A stretch of 64,000 nt of DNA, taken from NCBI GenBank assembly GCA_036563875.1, contig DATCLO010000061.1:1-64000 (forward strand). The letters run 5' to 3'. This document shows, one piece after another, positions 46,532 to 54,175 of the stretch. Each line of letters begins with the position of its first letter. Position 1 is the stretch's first letter. The notes under the pieces are model-generated. The model saw only the letters and a list, made by a program, of their open reading frames with translations. It made no database searches and was not told the DNA's origin. This DNA is from ZC4RG29 sp036563875. Its GTDB lineage: Bacteria > Bacteroidota > Bacteroidia > Cytophagales > Cyclobacteriaceae. Made by a program: the position numbers and the translations under genes.

Positions 46532-47377
46532 ATGAACAAGTTGACCATTAGTCCGGACGACTTCTCAGTCGCTGAGTTTCAGCGGTACCTGCAGTCGGCA
46601 GTCGTGCCACGTCCCATAGCGTTCGCCAGCACAGTTGACGGCGAGGGCAAGGTCAACCTCAGTCCTTTTAGCTTCTTTAACCTCTTCGGAACAAATCCAC
46701 CCACACTCGTATTCTCGCCGTCGCGTCGTGCGCGCGACAATACGACGAAGCATACACTCGAGAATGTGAAAGTGGTTCCTGAGGTAGTTATCAATGTCGT
46801 CAACTACGCAATCGTTCAGCAAGCGTCGCTTGCGAGTACAGAGTATCCAAAGGGTGTTAATGAGTTTATCAAGTCGGGACTTACACCCGTTCCTTCGGTT
46901 CGTGTTTCTCCGCCACGCGTCGGCGAGTCGCCTGTTTCTTTTGAGTGTCGCGTCGAGAAGATAGTTCCGCTGGGGGAAGGTGGTGGAGCAGGCAACCTGG
47001 TTGTTTGTCGTGTGGTATTAATGCATATCAGCGAGGACGTGCTCGATGAAAAGCGGATGATTGATCCGCGAAAGCTTGATGCTGTCGCCCGACTCGGGGA
47101 CAACTGGTACAGCCGGGTCACGCCGGAGTCGTTGTTCATTGTGCCGAAACCCTTGCGCACGATCGGGATTGGAGTGGATGCCCTCCCGGAGGAGATTCGG
47201 ACAAGCCGGGTACTCACGGGCAATGATCTTGCAAAACTCGCCAATGTTGAACGGGTTCCGGAACCCGACAACACGCAGGCTTTTGAAGGTGGACTCGAGG
47301 AGCGTCACCGTGCTGCACAACAGCTGTTGGAGAAGAATGACATAGAAGGCGCCTGGAAAGTTTTGCTTTCACCGTAA
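46532..47377 (+). CDS. Flavin reductase-like (FMN-binding split-barrel) protein
   Basis: 281 aa from the ATG at 46532 (MNKLTISPDDF). FMN-binding split barrel: SAVVPRPIAFASTVDGEGKVNLSPFSFFNLFGTNPPTLVFSPSRRARDNTTKHTLENV, then VINVVNYAIVQQASLASTEYPKGVNEFIKSGLTPVPS. This resembles the larger flavin reductase family found beside homogentisate-pathway genes. It probably binds FMN; whether it is a reductase or oxygenase component is unclear. Position behind fahA suggests a role in aromatic amino-acid breakdown. Confidence 0.85.
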   Translation: MNKLTISPDDFSVAEFQRYLQSAVVPRPIAFASTVDGEGKVNLSPFSFFNLFGTNPPTLVFSPSRRARDNTTKHTLENVKVVPEVVINVVNYAIVQQASLASTEYPKGVNEFIKSGLTPVPSVRVSPPRVGESPVSFECRVEKIVPLGEGGGAGNLVVCRVVLMHISEDVLDEKRMIDPRKLDAVARLGDNWYSRVTPESLFIVPKPLRTIGIGVDALPEEIRTSRVLTGNDLAKLANVERVPEPDNTQAFEGGLEERHRAAQQLLEKNDIEGAWKVLLSP

Positions 47378-47432
47378 CGATTGCGGTGGAATTGTCGTAA
47401 CTCAGGATGAATTGCCATAACCCCCTCATACC

Positions 47433-48434
47433 GTGACTTCCAGACGTTACATTATTTCCGGAATCTGCATTACGGCGGCTCTCGCGACCGTGTACTTTCT
47501 TTCACCTGACAACAACCCTGATCCAATAGTTAATGAACCTCCTCCAACTGAGGAAGTGGCCTTGTGGGTCGGTCCTGGTCCGCAGGAAATCGACATGAGT
47601 ACGGATTCAGGCAAACTGGTAGCTTACGGCAGGGATTTGATTGCAAACACTGCCCGTTATCTGGGGCCTTCCGGTTCGGTCCTCCAGATTTCCAACGGCA
47701 TGAATTGTCAGAACTGCCACCTGGAGGCAGGCACGAAGCCATGGGGTAACAACTATGGAGGCGTTTACAGTACATATCCCCGATTTCGGGGACGTTCAGG
47801 AACAGTCGAGAATATTTACAAGCGCATCAATGACTGCATACAACGCAGTTTAAACGGCGAAGTTTTGGATACCATGAGCCGTGAAGTGCAGGCGATGTAT
47901 GCTTATTTCAAATGGTTAGGTCGTGGGGTGCAGAAAGGTGTAAAGCCGGCTGGAACCGGCCTGGAACAGTTGCCTTTTCTTGACCGGCCCGCCGATACGG
48001 TAAGAGGTCGTGCTGTTTATGTTGCAAAATGCCAGCTCTGTCATGGTGCAGATGGTGCAGGGCAATTGAATCCTGATAGCATCACGTATCTGTATCCACC
48101 GCTTTGGGGTCCGAACAGCTATACAACCGCTGCTGGTTTGCATCGACTCAGCCGTTTCGCGGGATATGTCTATAACAACATGCCCTTTGGCGCTACATGG
48201 GAAGCAAGGCAACTGACGGTTGAAGAAGCCTGGGATGTTGCAGCGTTTGTCAATTCGCAGCCCCGGCCAGTGAGAGTGTTTAAAGAGGATTGGCCTGACA
48301 TTTCAAAGAAACCGTATGACCATCCCTTTGGTCCGTACTCTGATGAGTTTTCAGAGGAGCAACACAAGTATGGACCGTTTGGGCCTATTGTGGACGCGCA
48401 GGAGAGGAGGGAGCGTGCGACTGCAAAGCAATGA
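47433..48434 (+). CDS. Diheme c-type cytochrome, TsdA/SoxA-like
   Basis: 333 aa with a GTG start. An N-terminal membrane anchor/signal (about 8-23) is followed by two c-type heme sites: CQNCH (92-96) and CQLCH (200-204). The first domain includes NDCIQRSLNG (C135), a possible cysteine axial ligand as in thiosulfate dehydrogenase TsdA. The second heme domain is a small class-I cytochrome (GRAVYVAKCQLCHGADGAGQ). Exported, periplasmic. Electron donor or thiosulfate-oxidation role is inference. Confidence 0.87.
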   Translation: MTSRRYIISGICITAALATVYFLSPDNNPDPIVNEPPPTEEVALWVGPGPQEIDMSTDSGKLVAYGRDLIANTARYLGPSGSVLQISNGMNCQNCHLEAGTKPWGNNYGGVYSTYPRFRGRSGTVENIYKRINDCIQRSLNGEVLDTMSREVQAMYAYFKWLGRGVQKGVKPAGTGLEQLPFLDRPADTVRGRAVYVAKCQLCHGADGAGQLNPDSITYLYPPLWGPNSYTTAAGLHRLSRFAGYVYNNMPFGATWEARQLTVEEAWDVAAFVNSQPRPVRVFKEDWPDISKKPYDHPFGPYSDEFSEEQHKYGPFGPIVDAQERRERATAKQ

Positions 48435-48440
48435 ATAGAC

Positions 48441-48485
48441 GCAGATGCAGTCGCAGACGCTTAGTTGACAGCTCGCTGCATCTGC
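48441..48485. repeat. Inverted repeat GCAGATGCAG ... CTGCATCTGC
   Basis: Ten-bp perfect arms 25 nt apart, just after the cytochrome gene stop. Related GCAGAT/ATCTGC units occur at 58682-58695 and near 60306. Likely a dispersed intergenic repeat. Confidence 0.6.
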
Positions 48486-48495
48486 ATCTATTAAA

Positions 48496-48519
48496 AAGGC
48501 TGCCCCTCTGGACAGCCTT
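48496..48519. terminator. Bidirectional terminator between the cytochrome and DsrE-like genes
   Basis: AAGGCTG (48496-48502) pairs with CAGCCTT (48513-48519), extended by inner pairs with one mismatch. A T-run on the minus strand serves the DsrE-like gene; on the plus strand CTTGTTT follows. Confidence 0.75.
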
Positions 48520-48541
48520 CTTGTTTAGTTTCAGGCGTTCT

Positions 48542-49240
48542 TCAGCTTGCAAAAATATATGAGCATCCTTTCTCCTGTGCGCGGCCTACGGCCCAAACAC
48601 CTGACGGCATGATCTTGACGCCGGGGATGAGTCCATCTACCCATTCTTTCTTTAGTGTGGCAGCGTCAACGCCCACGCCGCCAGCGAGTGCTGCGCTATA
48701 GACAGTAAGCGCTACGTCACAGACGCAGAACATAACGCCGCGTTCCATGAGATTGTTGATGCCAATCGGTACACTCCCGATACCCGGCACCTGATAATCG
48801 TCAGGCTTCGGGTTCCAGAAGGGATTCCGTTCCGCGGCGGGTGTCTGTCTTACCGGGTCTGGTGCATGGAATAGCTCACCTAGTTTGTACTTTGCCCAAA
48901 GCTCATCCTTCATGGCATAACCGATGGCATCGTGACGAAGCACCACGACAACGCCGCAGTCGGTGGCAGGAGAGCCGGTGGCTTCGTGCGTGTTCAGGTA
49001 AACGACAGGCCAGGCGAAGGGGAAAATTTCATGGGGTTTGGTTACGTCGAAAACGACCCGGTGTTTCTTGTCTTTCACCTTATCTAACCATGCGTCGGGG
49101 TCGCCGTCATCAGGTTTGGCGTTAGCGCGGGCTTGGAGTCCGAGGGGAGCGCCGATGGCCGCCATGCCTAGCGTAGCAGCACCGGTAGCGAGGGAACCAA
49201 TGAATTCCCTCCGGGGGGTTTTATCTCCATGCGGTACCAT
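48542..49240 (-). CDS. Tat-exported DsrE-like protein
   Basis: 232 aa. A twin-arginine signal (TPRREFIGSLATGAATLGMAAIG) shows export in folded form. The mature part has a DsrE/F-like alpha/beta pattern: RVVFDVTKPHEIFPFAWPVVYLNTHEA, CGVVVVLRHDAIGYAMKDE, GVMFCVCDVALTVYS, and the end LIPGVKIMPSGVWAVGRAQEKGCSYIFA. One or more exposed Cys (FCVCDV) could carry persulfide in the way DsrE proteins do, but this is inference. Convergent with the diheme cytochrome. Confidence 0.72.
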   Translation of the reverse strand: MVPHGDKTPRREFIGSLATGAATLGMAAIGAPLGLQARANAKPDDGDPDAWLDKVKDKKHRVVFDVTKPHEIFPFAWPVVYLNTHEATGSPATDCGVVVVLRHDAIGYAMKDELWAKYKLGELFHAPDPVRQTPAAERNPFWNPKPDDYQVPGIGSVPIGINNLMERGVMFCVCDVALTVYSAALAGGVGVDAATLKKEWVDGLIPGVKIMPSGVWAVGRAQEKGCSYIFAS

Positions 49241-49369
49241 AATTTTGGGGTTGTTGGGTGGAAATTTTACTAGTGGTTAAATAAAGCTACCCAAAAAACA
49301 GAAACGTAAAGCCATGCACCCCAAAAAACTTGGGGTCCAACTCCCAGTATTCAGGGATGTTGTGGAGTA

Positions 49370-50350
49370 TTAATCCCTGTACAGCACTGCCTTGGCGGCC
49401 CTGACAACCTTGTCTACGCTGGGTAGCACGGTTTGAACGAGGGTTCCGGCATAGGGCAGGGGAACATCCATGTTGGTGATGCGGTGTACGGGTGCGTCGA
49501 GATAGTCGAACGCATGCTTTTGGATGTGGTAAGCGATTTCGGCAGAGATAGAGGCGAGGGGCCACGCTTCTTCTACGACAACGAGGCGGTTGGTCTTCTT
49601 GACTGAGTTGACGATGGCGTCGTAGTCGATAGGACGGACCGTCCTCAGGTCGATAACTTCTGCAGATATTCCTTCCTTTTCCAGCTCAGCTGCTGCGGCT
49701 ACTGCCACTTTAAGGATTTTTCCGAATGACACGATGGTGACGTCTGTTCCTTCCTGACGCACATTGGCAACACCAATCGGGAGCAGGTATTCTTCTTCAG
49801 GAACTTCACCCTTGTCACCGTACATGAGTTCAGACTCCATGAAAATCACAGGATCGTCGTCGCGAATAGCGGTCTTGAGGAGACCTTTGGCATCGTACGG
49901 GTTAGATGGTACAACGACCTTGAGCCCAGGTGTATTGGCGAACCAGTTTTCAAAGTTCTGAGAGTGTTGAGCTGCCAGTTGGCCGGCATTACCGGTAGGA
50001 CCTCTGAAAACGATCGGCACGTTAAACTGACCTCCGGACATACTATAGATCTTGGCGGCACCATTGATGATTTGGTCTATGGCTACCAGGGAAAAGTTGA
50101 AGGTCATGAATTCAATGATCGGGCGTATCCCATTCATGGCCGCACCGACTCCCACGCCAGCGAAGCCCAGTTCGGAAATAGGCGTATCGATGACCCGTTC
50201 GGGCCCAAATTCATCCAGCATGCCCTGGCTTACCTTATACGCTCCATTGTATTCCGCCACTTCCTCGCCCATCAGGAAAATGTTCGGATCTCTTCTCATT
50301 TCTTCGGACATCGCCTCGCGGAGGGCTTCCCTGAATTGAATCTGTCTCAT
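49370..50350 (-). CDS. pdhB: Pyruvate dehydrogenase E1 component, beta subunit
   Basis: 326 aa from the ATG at 50350 (MRQIQFREALREAMSEEMRRDPNIFLMGEEVAEYNGAYKVSQGML); the frame is open 27 codons upstream but not typical. Transketolase-like pyrimidine-binding domain and C-terminal domain: DTPISELGFAGVGVGAAMNGIRPIIEFMTFNF, GLKVVVPSNPYDAKGLLK, IDLRTVRPIDYDAI. The alpha subunit and E2 are not in the window, so the complex is encoded at separate loci here. A plain branched-chain E1-beta is possible, but the motifs favour pyruvate. Confidence 0.93.
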   Translation of the reverse strand: MRQIQFREALREAMSEEMRRDPNIFLMGEEVAEYNGAYKVSQGMLDEFGPERVIDTPISELGFAGVGVGAAMNGIRPIIEFMTFNFSLVAIDQIINGAAKIYSMSGGQFNVPIVFRGPTGNAGQLAAQHSQNFENWFANTPGLKVVVPSNPYDAKGLLKTAIRDDDPVIFMESELMYGDKGEVPEEEYLLPIGVANVRQEGTDVTIVSFGKILKVAVAAAAELEKEGISAEVIDLRTVRPIDYDAIVNSVKKTNRLVVVEEAWPLASISAEIAYHIQKHAFDYLDAPVHRITNMDVPLPYAGTLVQTVLPSVDKVVRAAKAVLYRD

Positions 50351-50431
50351 GGATGATATTGCAAAGTGCGTAAAAATAGCATGCCGGGGGTGATTGGCCA
50401 AATGGGCGGTCTCTTTTGCCCTGGAAAACAA

Positions 50432-50457
50432 GAAACCCCGACAATTGTCGGGGTTTC
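50432..50457. terminator. Perfect 26-bp palindrome GAAACCCCGACAA/TTGTCGGGGTTTC, terminator of the OmpA/TPR gene
   Basis: The two 13-nt halves are exact complements. On the minus strand the stem is followed by TTGTTTT, so it should terminate the OmpA/TPR message. Its CCCGA/TCGGG arms recall the palindrome at 1565. Confidence 0.75.
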
Positions 50458-50487
50458 AGTTCCAATGATCAAGTCGATGTTATCCGC

Positions 50488-52266
50488 TTACCGGAGGGCG
50501 CTTCTGAACGCCTCGGTTGCTTTATACTTGTCGAACTCCAGATCAGTTAGGGCGGCTTCCTTCAACGAAGGATCTATCCGCACAGCGCTCGTCAGGTTGC
50601 TTACAACACCGTCAGCGTTGTTGAGGCGTGCCGAAGCAATCGCAGCGCCATAGTATGCGATAGCGAGGTTGCTGTCCTTGCTCGTAGCTTCATTGAATGA
50701 AGTCAAGCTGTTTTGATAATCCTTGTTCAAGAGTTGTGCGAGACCCTTGTTGAACAGATTCACAGCGTCGTCGGTAGCAGCAGACTCAGAACGAACGGCA
50801 TCAGCATAACGTGCCATGGCGATTTCAGCTGCGCCTTTTACGCCATTGAGACCAGCTGCGTTGTCGCCGCTTAGCCCAGCAGAAAGCGCTTGCGAAGCGT
50901 GGCGATGAGCAGCATAAGGATTACCTCTCAGCATTTCGATTGAAGCGAGGTTAGCATGCACTTCAGGTGCAGAGCTGTTCAGACGAGCAGCAATGTCGAG
51001 TTGTGCCTGTGCCCTGTCGAGAAGAGAAGAAGCATTCGAAGGATTTGCGATAGCCTGAGCGATGTAAACAGCGCCAAGGTTGTTGTGAGCATTCCAGTTC
51101 GTACCCTTCTTGGTAGCTGCTTCGTAGATGGCAGCCTTTTCATCCAGAGAAGGAGTGAGCGTCGCGCTGTACATGAGCTCTTCCAGAGAGAGCGTATCAG
51201 GGCTTACCTGGTTCTGAGTGATCTGACGTGAAAGCACGGAGATCTCAGCATCGGTTTTCTTTTCCTTTACCTTCAGGATTTCAGTCTTAGCCGTTCTCAG
51301 TTTCGGATAGATATCGCGGAAAACTTTGCGGTAAGTAGGCAGGCGCTTCAGGGCGCGTTCCTGACTTTCGAAGTCGCCAGGGCCATTGATGATATTCAGA
51401 TACTCAGCCTTTTCTTCAGAAGTCAGGCCATCATAAGCATCCAGAGCTTCCTTGAACTCAGTCCAGTCTTCAACAACCGGCTTGAGGATGAATTGGATGG
51501 AGTCGGCCATTCCCTGGTAGTCGTAGCGCTTCATTTGGCGACGGTAGTACTCTTCGATCCGCTTAGCGCGTTCTTCGGAGAGGCGAGTGTTGATACGTTC
51601 AGCACCTTCCGGAGAGTGAGTACCAGTGATTGTTACAGTACGGGTAGCATTCTTTGCAGCGATGAAGGCATCAAGTTCCTTTCCCTTGGGGCTGCGGATT
51701 TCAGAAGTACGGAGTACCGATGAACCTTGAAGGAAGATAAAGTCGGGGATGATAACCGGCTCAAGCTCTTCCTGGTTGTTATAGCCGTGATCAGCATAAG
51801 CTGCAAAGCCTACAGGCTGTACGAGCTTGGAAGTAGTGATCACTCCTGTTGCAACCTGCATGCGCTCGGTTGCCTTGGATTTTTCTCCCTTGGATGCTAC
51901 ACCTTCTACTTCCAGCACGCCAGTCTTCATTGCCGGGGAGTAAGCGAATGCAAAATCCTTCGTTACTCTCGGTTGCTCTGTCGCGCTGTTAGGATAGTCT
52001 TCAGCTCTGAACTCGATTGGTTCAAGAGCCTGTTCACTTTCCCCATACTTGTAGTAGGTGTTGACCGTGTAGACGGTTCCCTTCTTCAGCATCTTAACGG
52101 GGAGGTTAGCTGCCATGTCGAATGCAACTGTATCCTTGTGTACCTCCAGGGGGTTAGGCGTGACCGTCAGCTGCTGCTCCTTGGCCATCTTGACCATCTT
52201 GGGCAGCGTACACCCCGACAGGCCAATAACGCCAAGAATCAGGAATGAGTAAACTACTTTTCTCAT
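50488..52266 (-). CDS. OmpA-domain and TPR-containing outer-membrane lipoprotein
   Basis: 592 aa. Lipobox ILGVIGLSGCT gives lipidated C19. The N-terminal 150 residues are a beta-rich domain. An OmpA-like peptidoglycan-binding domain follows at about 172-245 (FIFLQGSSVLRTSEI...VTITGTHSPEGAERINTRLSEERAKRIEEYY). A helical linker follows. The C-terminal 200 residues hold tetratricopeptide-like repeats (AIYEAATKKGTNWNAHNNLGAVYIAQA; AVNLFNKGLAQLLNKDYQNSLTSFNEATSKDSNLAIAYYGAAIASARL). Probable outer-membrane-anchored scaffold tying lipid and peptidoglycan. Even codon use and a good promoter suggest high expression. Confidence 0.87.
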   Translation of the reverse strand: MRKVVYSFLILGVIGLSGCTLPKMVKMAKEQQLTVTPNPLEVHKDTVAFDMAANLPVKMLKKGTVYTVNTYYKYGESEQALEPIEFRAEDYPNSATEQPRVTKDFAFAYSPAMKTGVLEVEGVASKGEKSKATERMQVATGVITTSKLVQPVGFAAYADHGYNNQEELEPVIIPDFIFLQGSSVLRTSEIRSPKGKELDAFIAAKNATRTVTITGTHSPEGAERINTRLSEERAKRIEEYYRRQMKRYDYQGMADSIQFILKPVVEDWTEFKEALDAYDGLTSEEKAEYLNIINGPGDFESQERALKRLPTYRKVFRDIYPKLRTAKTEILKVKEKKTDAEISVLSRQITQNQVSPDTLSLEELMYSATLTPSLDEKAAIYEAATKKGTNWNAHNNLGAVYIAQAIANPSNASSLLDRAQAQLDIAARLNSSAPEVHANLASIEMLRGNPYAAHRHASQALSAGLSGDNAAGLNGVKGAAEIAMARYADAVRSESAATDDAVNLFNKGLAQLLNKDYQNSLTSFNEATSKDSNLAIAYYGAAIASARLNNADGVVSNLTSAVRIDPSLKEAALTDLEFDKYKATEAFRSALR

Positions 52267-52302
52267 TGGAGTTTGATTTATGGTTGGTTTCGATCGTTAA
52301 TG

Positions 52303-52333
52303 TAAAACTATGATTATCAGTTTTTTTTTGCAA
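52303..52333 (-). promoter_or_regulatory. Predicted promoter of the OmpA/TPR lipoprotein gene
   Basis: On the minus strand TTGC (52333-52330) and TAGTTTTA (52310-52303) are 19 bp apart, near the TTTG-N19-TAnnTTTG consensus. An A-rich spacer follows the -33 box. About 36 bp separate it from the start codon. Confidence 0.55.
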
Positions 52334-52385
52334 TTATAGTCAAAAAAATAGGATATTGACCAACCTTTTCCGACCGTTAATGCCA

Positions 52386-52393
52386 TATATTTG
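52386..52393 (+). promoter_or_regulatory. -7 box TATATTTG upstream of pspC
   Basis: Perfect TAnnTTTG, 68 bp before the start codon. No clear -33 box at 19-bp spacing. Confidence 0.35.
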
Positions 52394-52461
52394 TAAGCCG
52401 GATTTTTTTGTTCGTTGAATCAACTTTTTTGGAAGTTGAAAGTTAAAAAGGGACAGATAAC

Positions 52462-52689
52462 ATGAATGGGATGATCACAAGAATCCAGCACTTCTTTCAG
52501 GGTTATGCGTTCGGTGTGTGTACTATGCTGGGCGAATTGCTGGGTGTCGCAACTTCCAGCATAAGATTGTTTTTTATCTATGCATCGTTCATCACATTCG
52601 GTTCTCCCGTCATCGTGTATCTGGTGATTGCCTTCGCCATGAACCTTCGCAAGCATTGGCGCAGACGCAATCCCGTATGGGATTACTGA
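52462..52689 (+). CDS. PspC-domain membrane protein
   Basis: 75 aa, essentially only a PspC domain: FGVCTMLGELLGVATSSIRLFFIYASFITFGSPVIVYLVIAF, with two hydrophobic stretches, and a basic end (LRKHWRRRNPVW). PspC proteins relate to the phage-shock envelope response; the stand-alone short form is common in Bacteroidota. Its last 7 bp overlap the end of the convergent glycosyltransferase. Confidence 0.87.
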   Translation: MNGMITRIQHFFQGYAFGVCTMLGELLGVATSSIRLFFIYASFITFGSPVIVYLVIAFAMNLRKHWRRRNPVWDY

Positions 52690-53696
52690 GGCTTGCGATA
52701 ATACTTCCTTTGCCCAAACAGATACTTCAACAACATCAGCCCAGCTGAGATGTTCTTTCTTGAATAGCGGCGGTAAGCGGTTTGTAATGTGTGCCGCTTG
52801 CGAAGGATCCCGGACAGGCTGCTGGCTACCGATCCGTGCGCTTTGAACACCGCCCCGCAATGTGCGGGCTTTCCGGAAAGCAAGAATGCAATCGCCGCCA
52901 CCCAATCGAGGGCGATTCGTAAGGGTATCTTCCACAATATTTCGCCGCTGCCCAGATGCTTTAACAGCACTGTCATGTTGTTCCTGAAATTGAGAAACGT
53001 CTTGCGTGGGCTCGCGTATCCCAATGTGCCCGCGCCGAGGTGATACACTACGCTCGTGCCGGTGTAGAAAACTTTCCCACCCGTCCGCTGAATCTTCCAG
53101 CACAGGTCGATCTCTTCCATGTGTGCGAAGAAGTCTTCATCCAGGCCCCCGTGCTTCCAGTATGTCTTAGCACGGATAGCCATGCATGCGCCGGACGACC
53201 AAAAGACTTCGCACTCGTCGTCGTACTGACCATGATCGTACTCTACCCGATTAAGGATGCGTCCACGGCAGAAAGGATATCCGAGCCCATCAATGTATCC
53301 ACCTCCTGCTCCGGCGTATTCAAATTTTTCCGGCTCATTGAATGAAAGTATTTTCGGTTGCACTGCCTCGATGTCGTCATGGAATTCCAAAAGACGCAGC
53401 ATGGGCACGAGCCAATCCTGCGTAACCATGACATCAGAGTTCAGCAGTACATACACGTCTGCCTTGATTCGACGCAATGCTTCGTTGTAGCCTTTGCAAA
53501 ATCCGTAGTTCTTGTCCAGGGCAATGACCTTAACGCCTGGAAATTCACGCTCAAGCAAGCTGAGAGATGCATCTGTAGAGCCGTTGTCTGCCACCCACAC
53601 GGTGGCGCCCACCGAATGTTTGACTACGGAAGGAAGGAACTTTCGAAGGAGTTTTTCACCATTGTAGTTGAGAATGACAACGGAAACGTCGGCCAT
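52683..53696 (-). CDS. Family 2 glycosyltransferase
   Basis: 337 aa. GT-A core: VSVVILNYNGEKLLRKFLPSV, ATVWVADNGSTDASLSLLE, NYGFCKGYNEALRRIKADVYVLLNSDV (metal-binding NSDV), ECEVFWSSGACMAIRAKTYWKHGGLDEDFFAHMEEIDLCWKIQRTGGKVFY (acceptor region). C-terminal hydrophobic helix (ALDWVAAIAFLLSG). Rhamnosyltransferase-like. It is followed by, and on the same strand as, YbaB; acceptor unknown. Confidence 0.92.
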   Translation of the reverse strand: MADVSVVILNYNGEKLLRKFLPSVVKHSVGATVWVADNGSTDASLSLLEREFPGVKVIALDKNYGFCKGYNEALRRIKADVYVLLNSDVMVTQDWLVPMLRLLEFHDDIEAVQPKILSFNEPEKFEYAGAGGGYIDGLGYPFCRGRILNRVEYDHGQYDDECEVFWSSGACMAIRAKTYWKHGGLDEDFFAHMEEIDLCWKIQRTGGKVFYTGTSVVYHLGAGTLGYASPRKTFLNFRNNMTVLLKHLGSGEILWKIPLRIALDWVAAIAFLLSGKPAHCGAVFKAHGSVASSLSGILRKRHTLQTAYRRYSRKNISAGLMLLKYLFGQRKYYRKPQ

Positions 53697-53720
53697 AGTT
53701 TATGTGAGGTGATTGCCGGA

Positions 53721-54056
53721 TCATCCCATCATGCCCCCCAGGTCGAGACCCGGGATGTTGGGCAGTAACCCCTCCGTTTTCCGGCGCAGTTCTTCACGCG
53801 CCTGAACTTCGACTTCATCCATGGCTTTGTTCACTGCAGCAATCACCAGATCCTGCAACACAATCCTGTCGTCTCCCTTAACAAGCGCGGGATCAATTTC
53901 CAGTGCGATAAGCTGTCGCTTGCCATTCACCGTAGCCTTAACCATTCCCCCGCCGGATTCCCCCGTCGCCGTAACGTTCACCAGGTTATCCTGCGCTTCC
54001 TTGATGCGGGCCTGAACTTCCTTCATCTTGCCCATCATCTTCATCATGTCGAACAT
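53721..54056 (-). CDS. YbaB/EbfC nucleoid-associated protein
   Basis: 111 aa. Forms dimers that bind and bend DNA. The family pattern is MFDMMKMMGKMKEVQARIKEAQDNLVNVTATGESGGGMVKATVNGKRQLIALEIDPALV, then the helix VNKAMDEVEVQAREELRRKTEGLLP. The usual recR/dnaX neighbours are absent; here it sits upstream of a glycosyltransferase. Confidence 0.95.
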   Translation of the reverse strand: MFDMMKMMGKMKEVQARIKEAQDNLVNVTATGESGGGMVKATVNGKRQLIALEIDPALVKGDDRIVLQDLVIAAVNKAMDEVEVQAREELRRKTEGLLPNIPGLDLGGMMG

Positions 54057-54130
54057 GCTTCTCCGGGTTTTGTGTGAGCACTAAGTAAGAGGGAAATAGG
54101 GAAATACGGAAGTATAGGCATAATTTCTTT

Positions 54131-54171
54131 CACCACGGAGGGACACCGTGTCCCATGTGCCTCTGTGGTTA
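54131..54171. repeat. Short hairpin of the CACAGAGG repeat family
   Basis: ACCACGGAGGGAC pairs with GTGCCTCTGTGGT over about 13 nt with two mismatches. Same sequence type as the ends of the 40690-41015 element. It lies between YbaB and the gliding protein gene. Confidence 0.6.
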
Positions 54172-54175
54172 AAGA

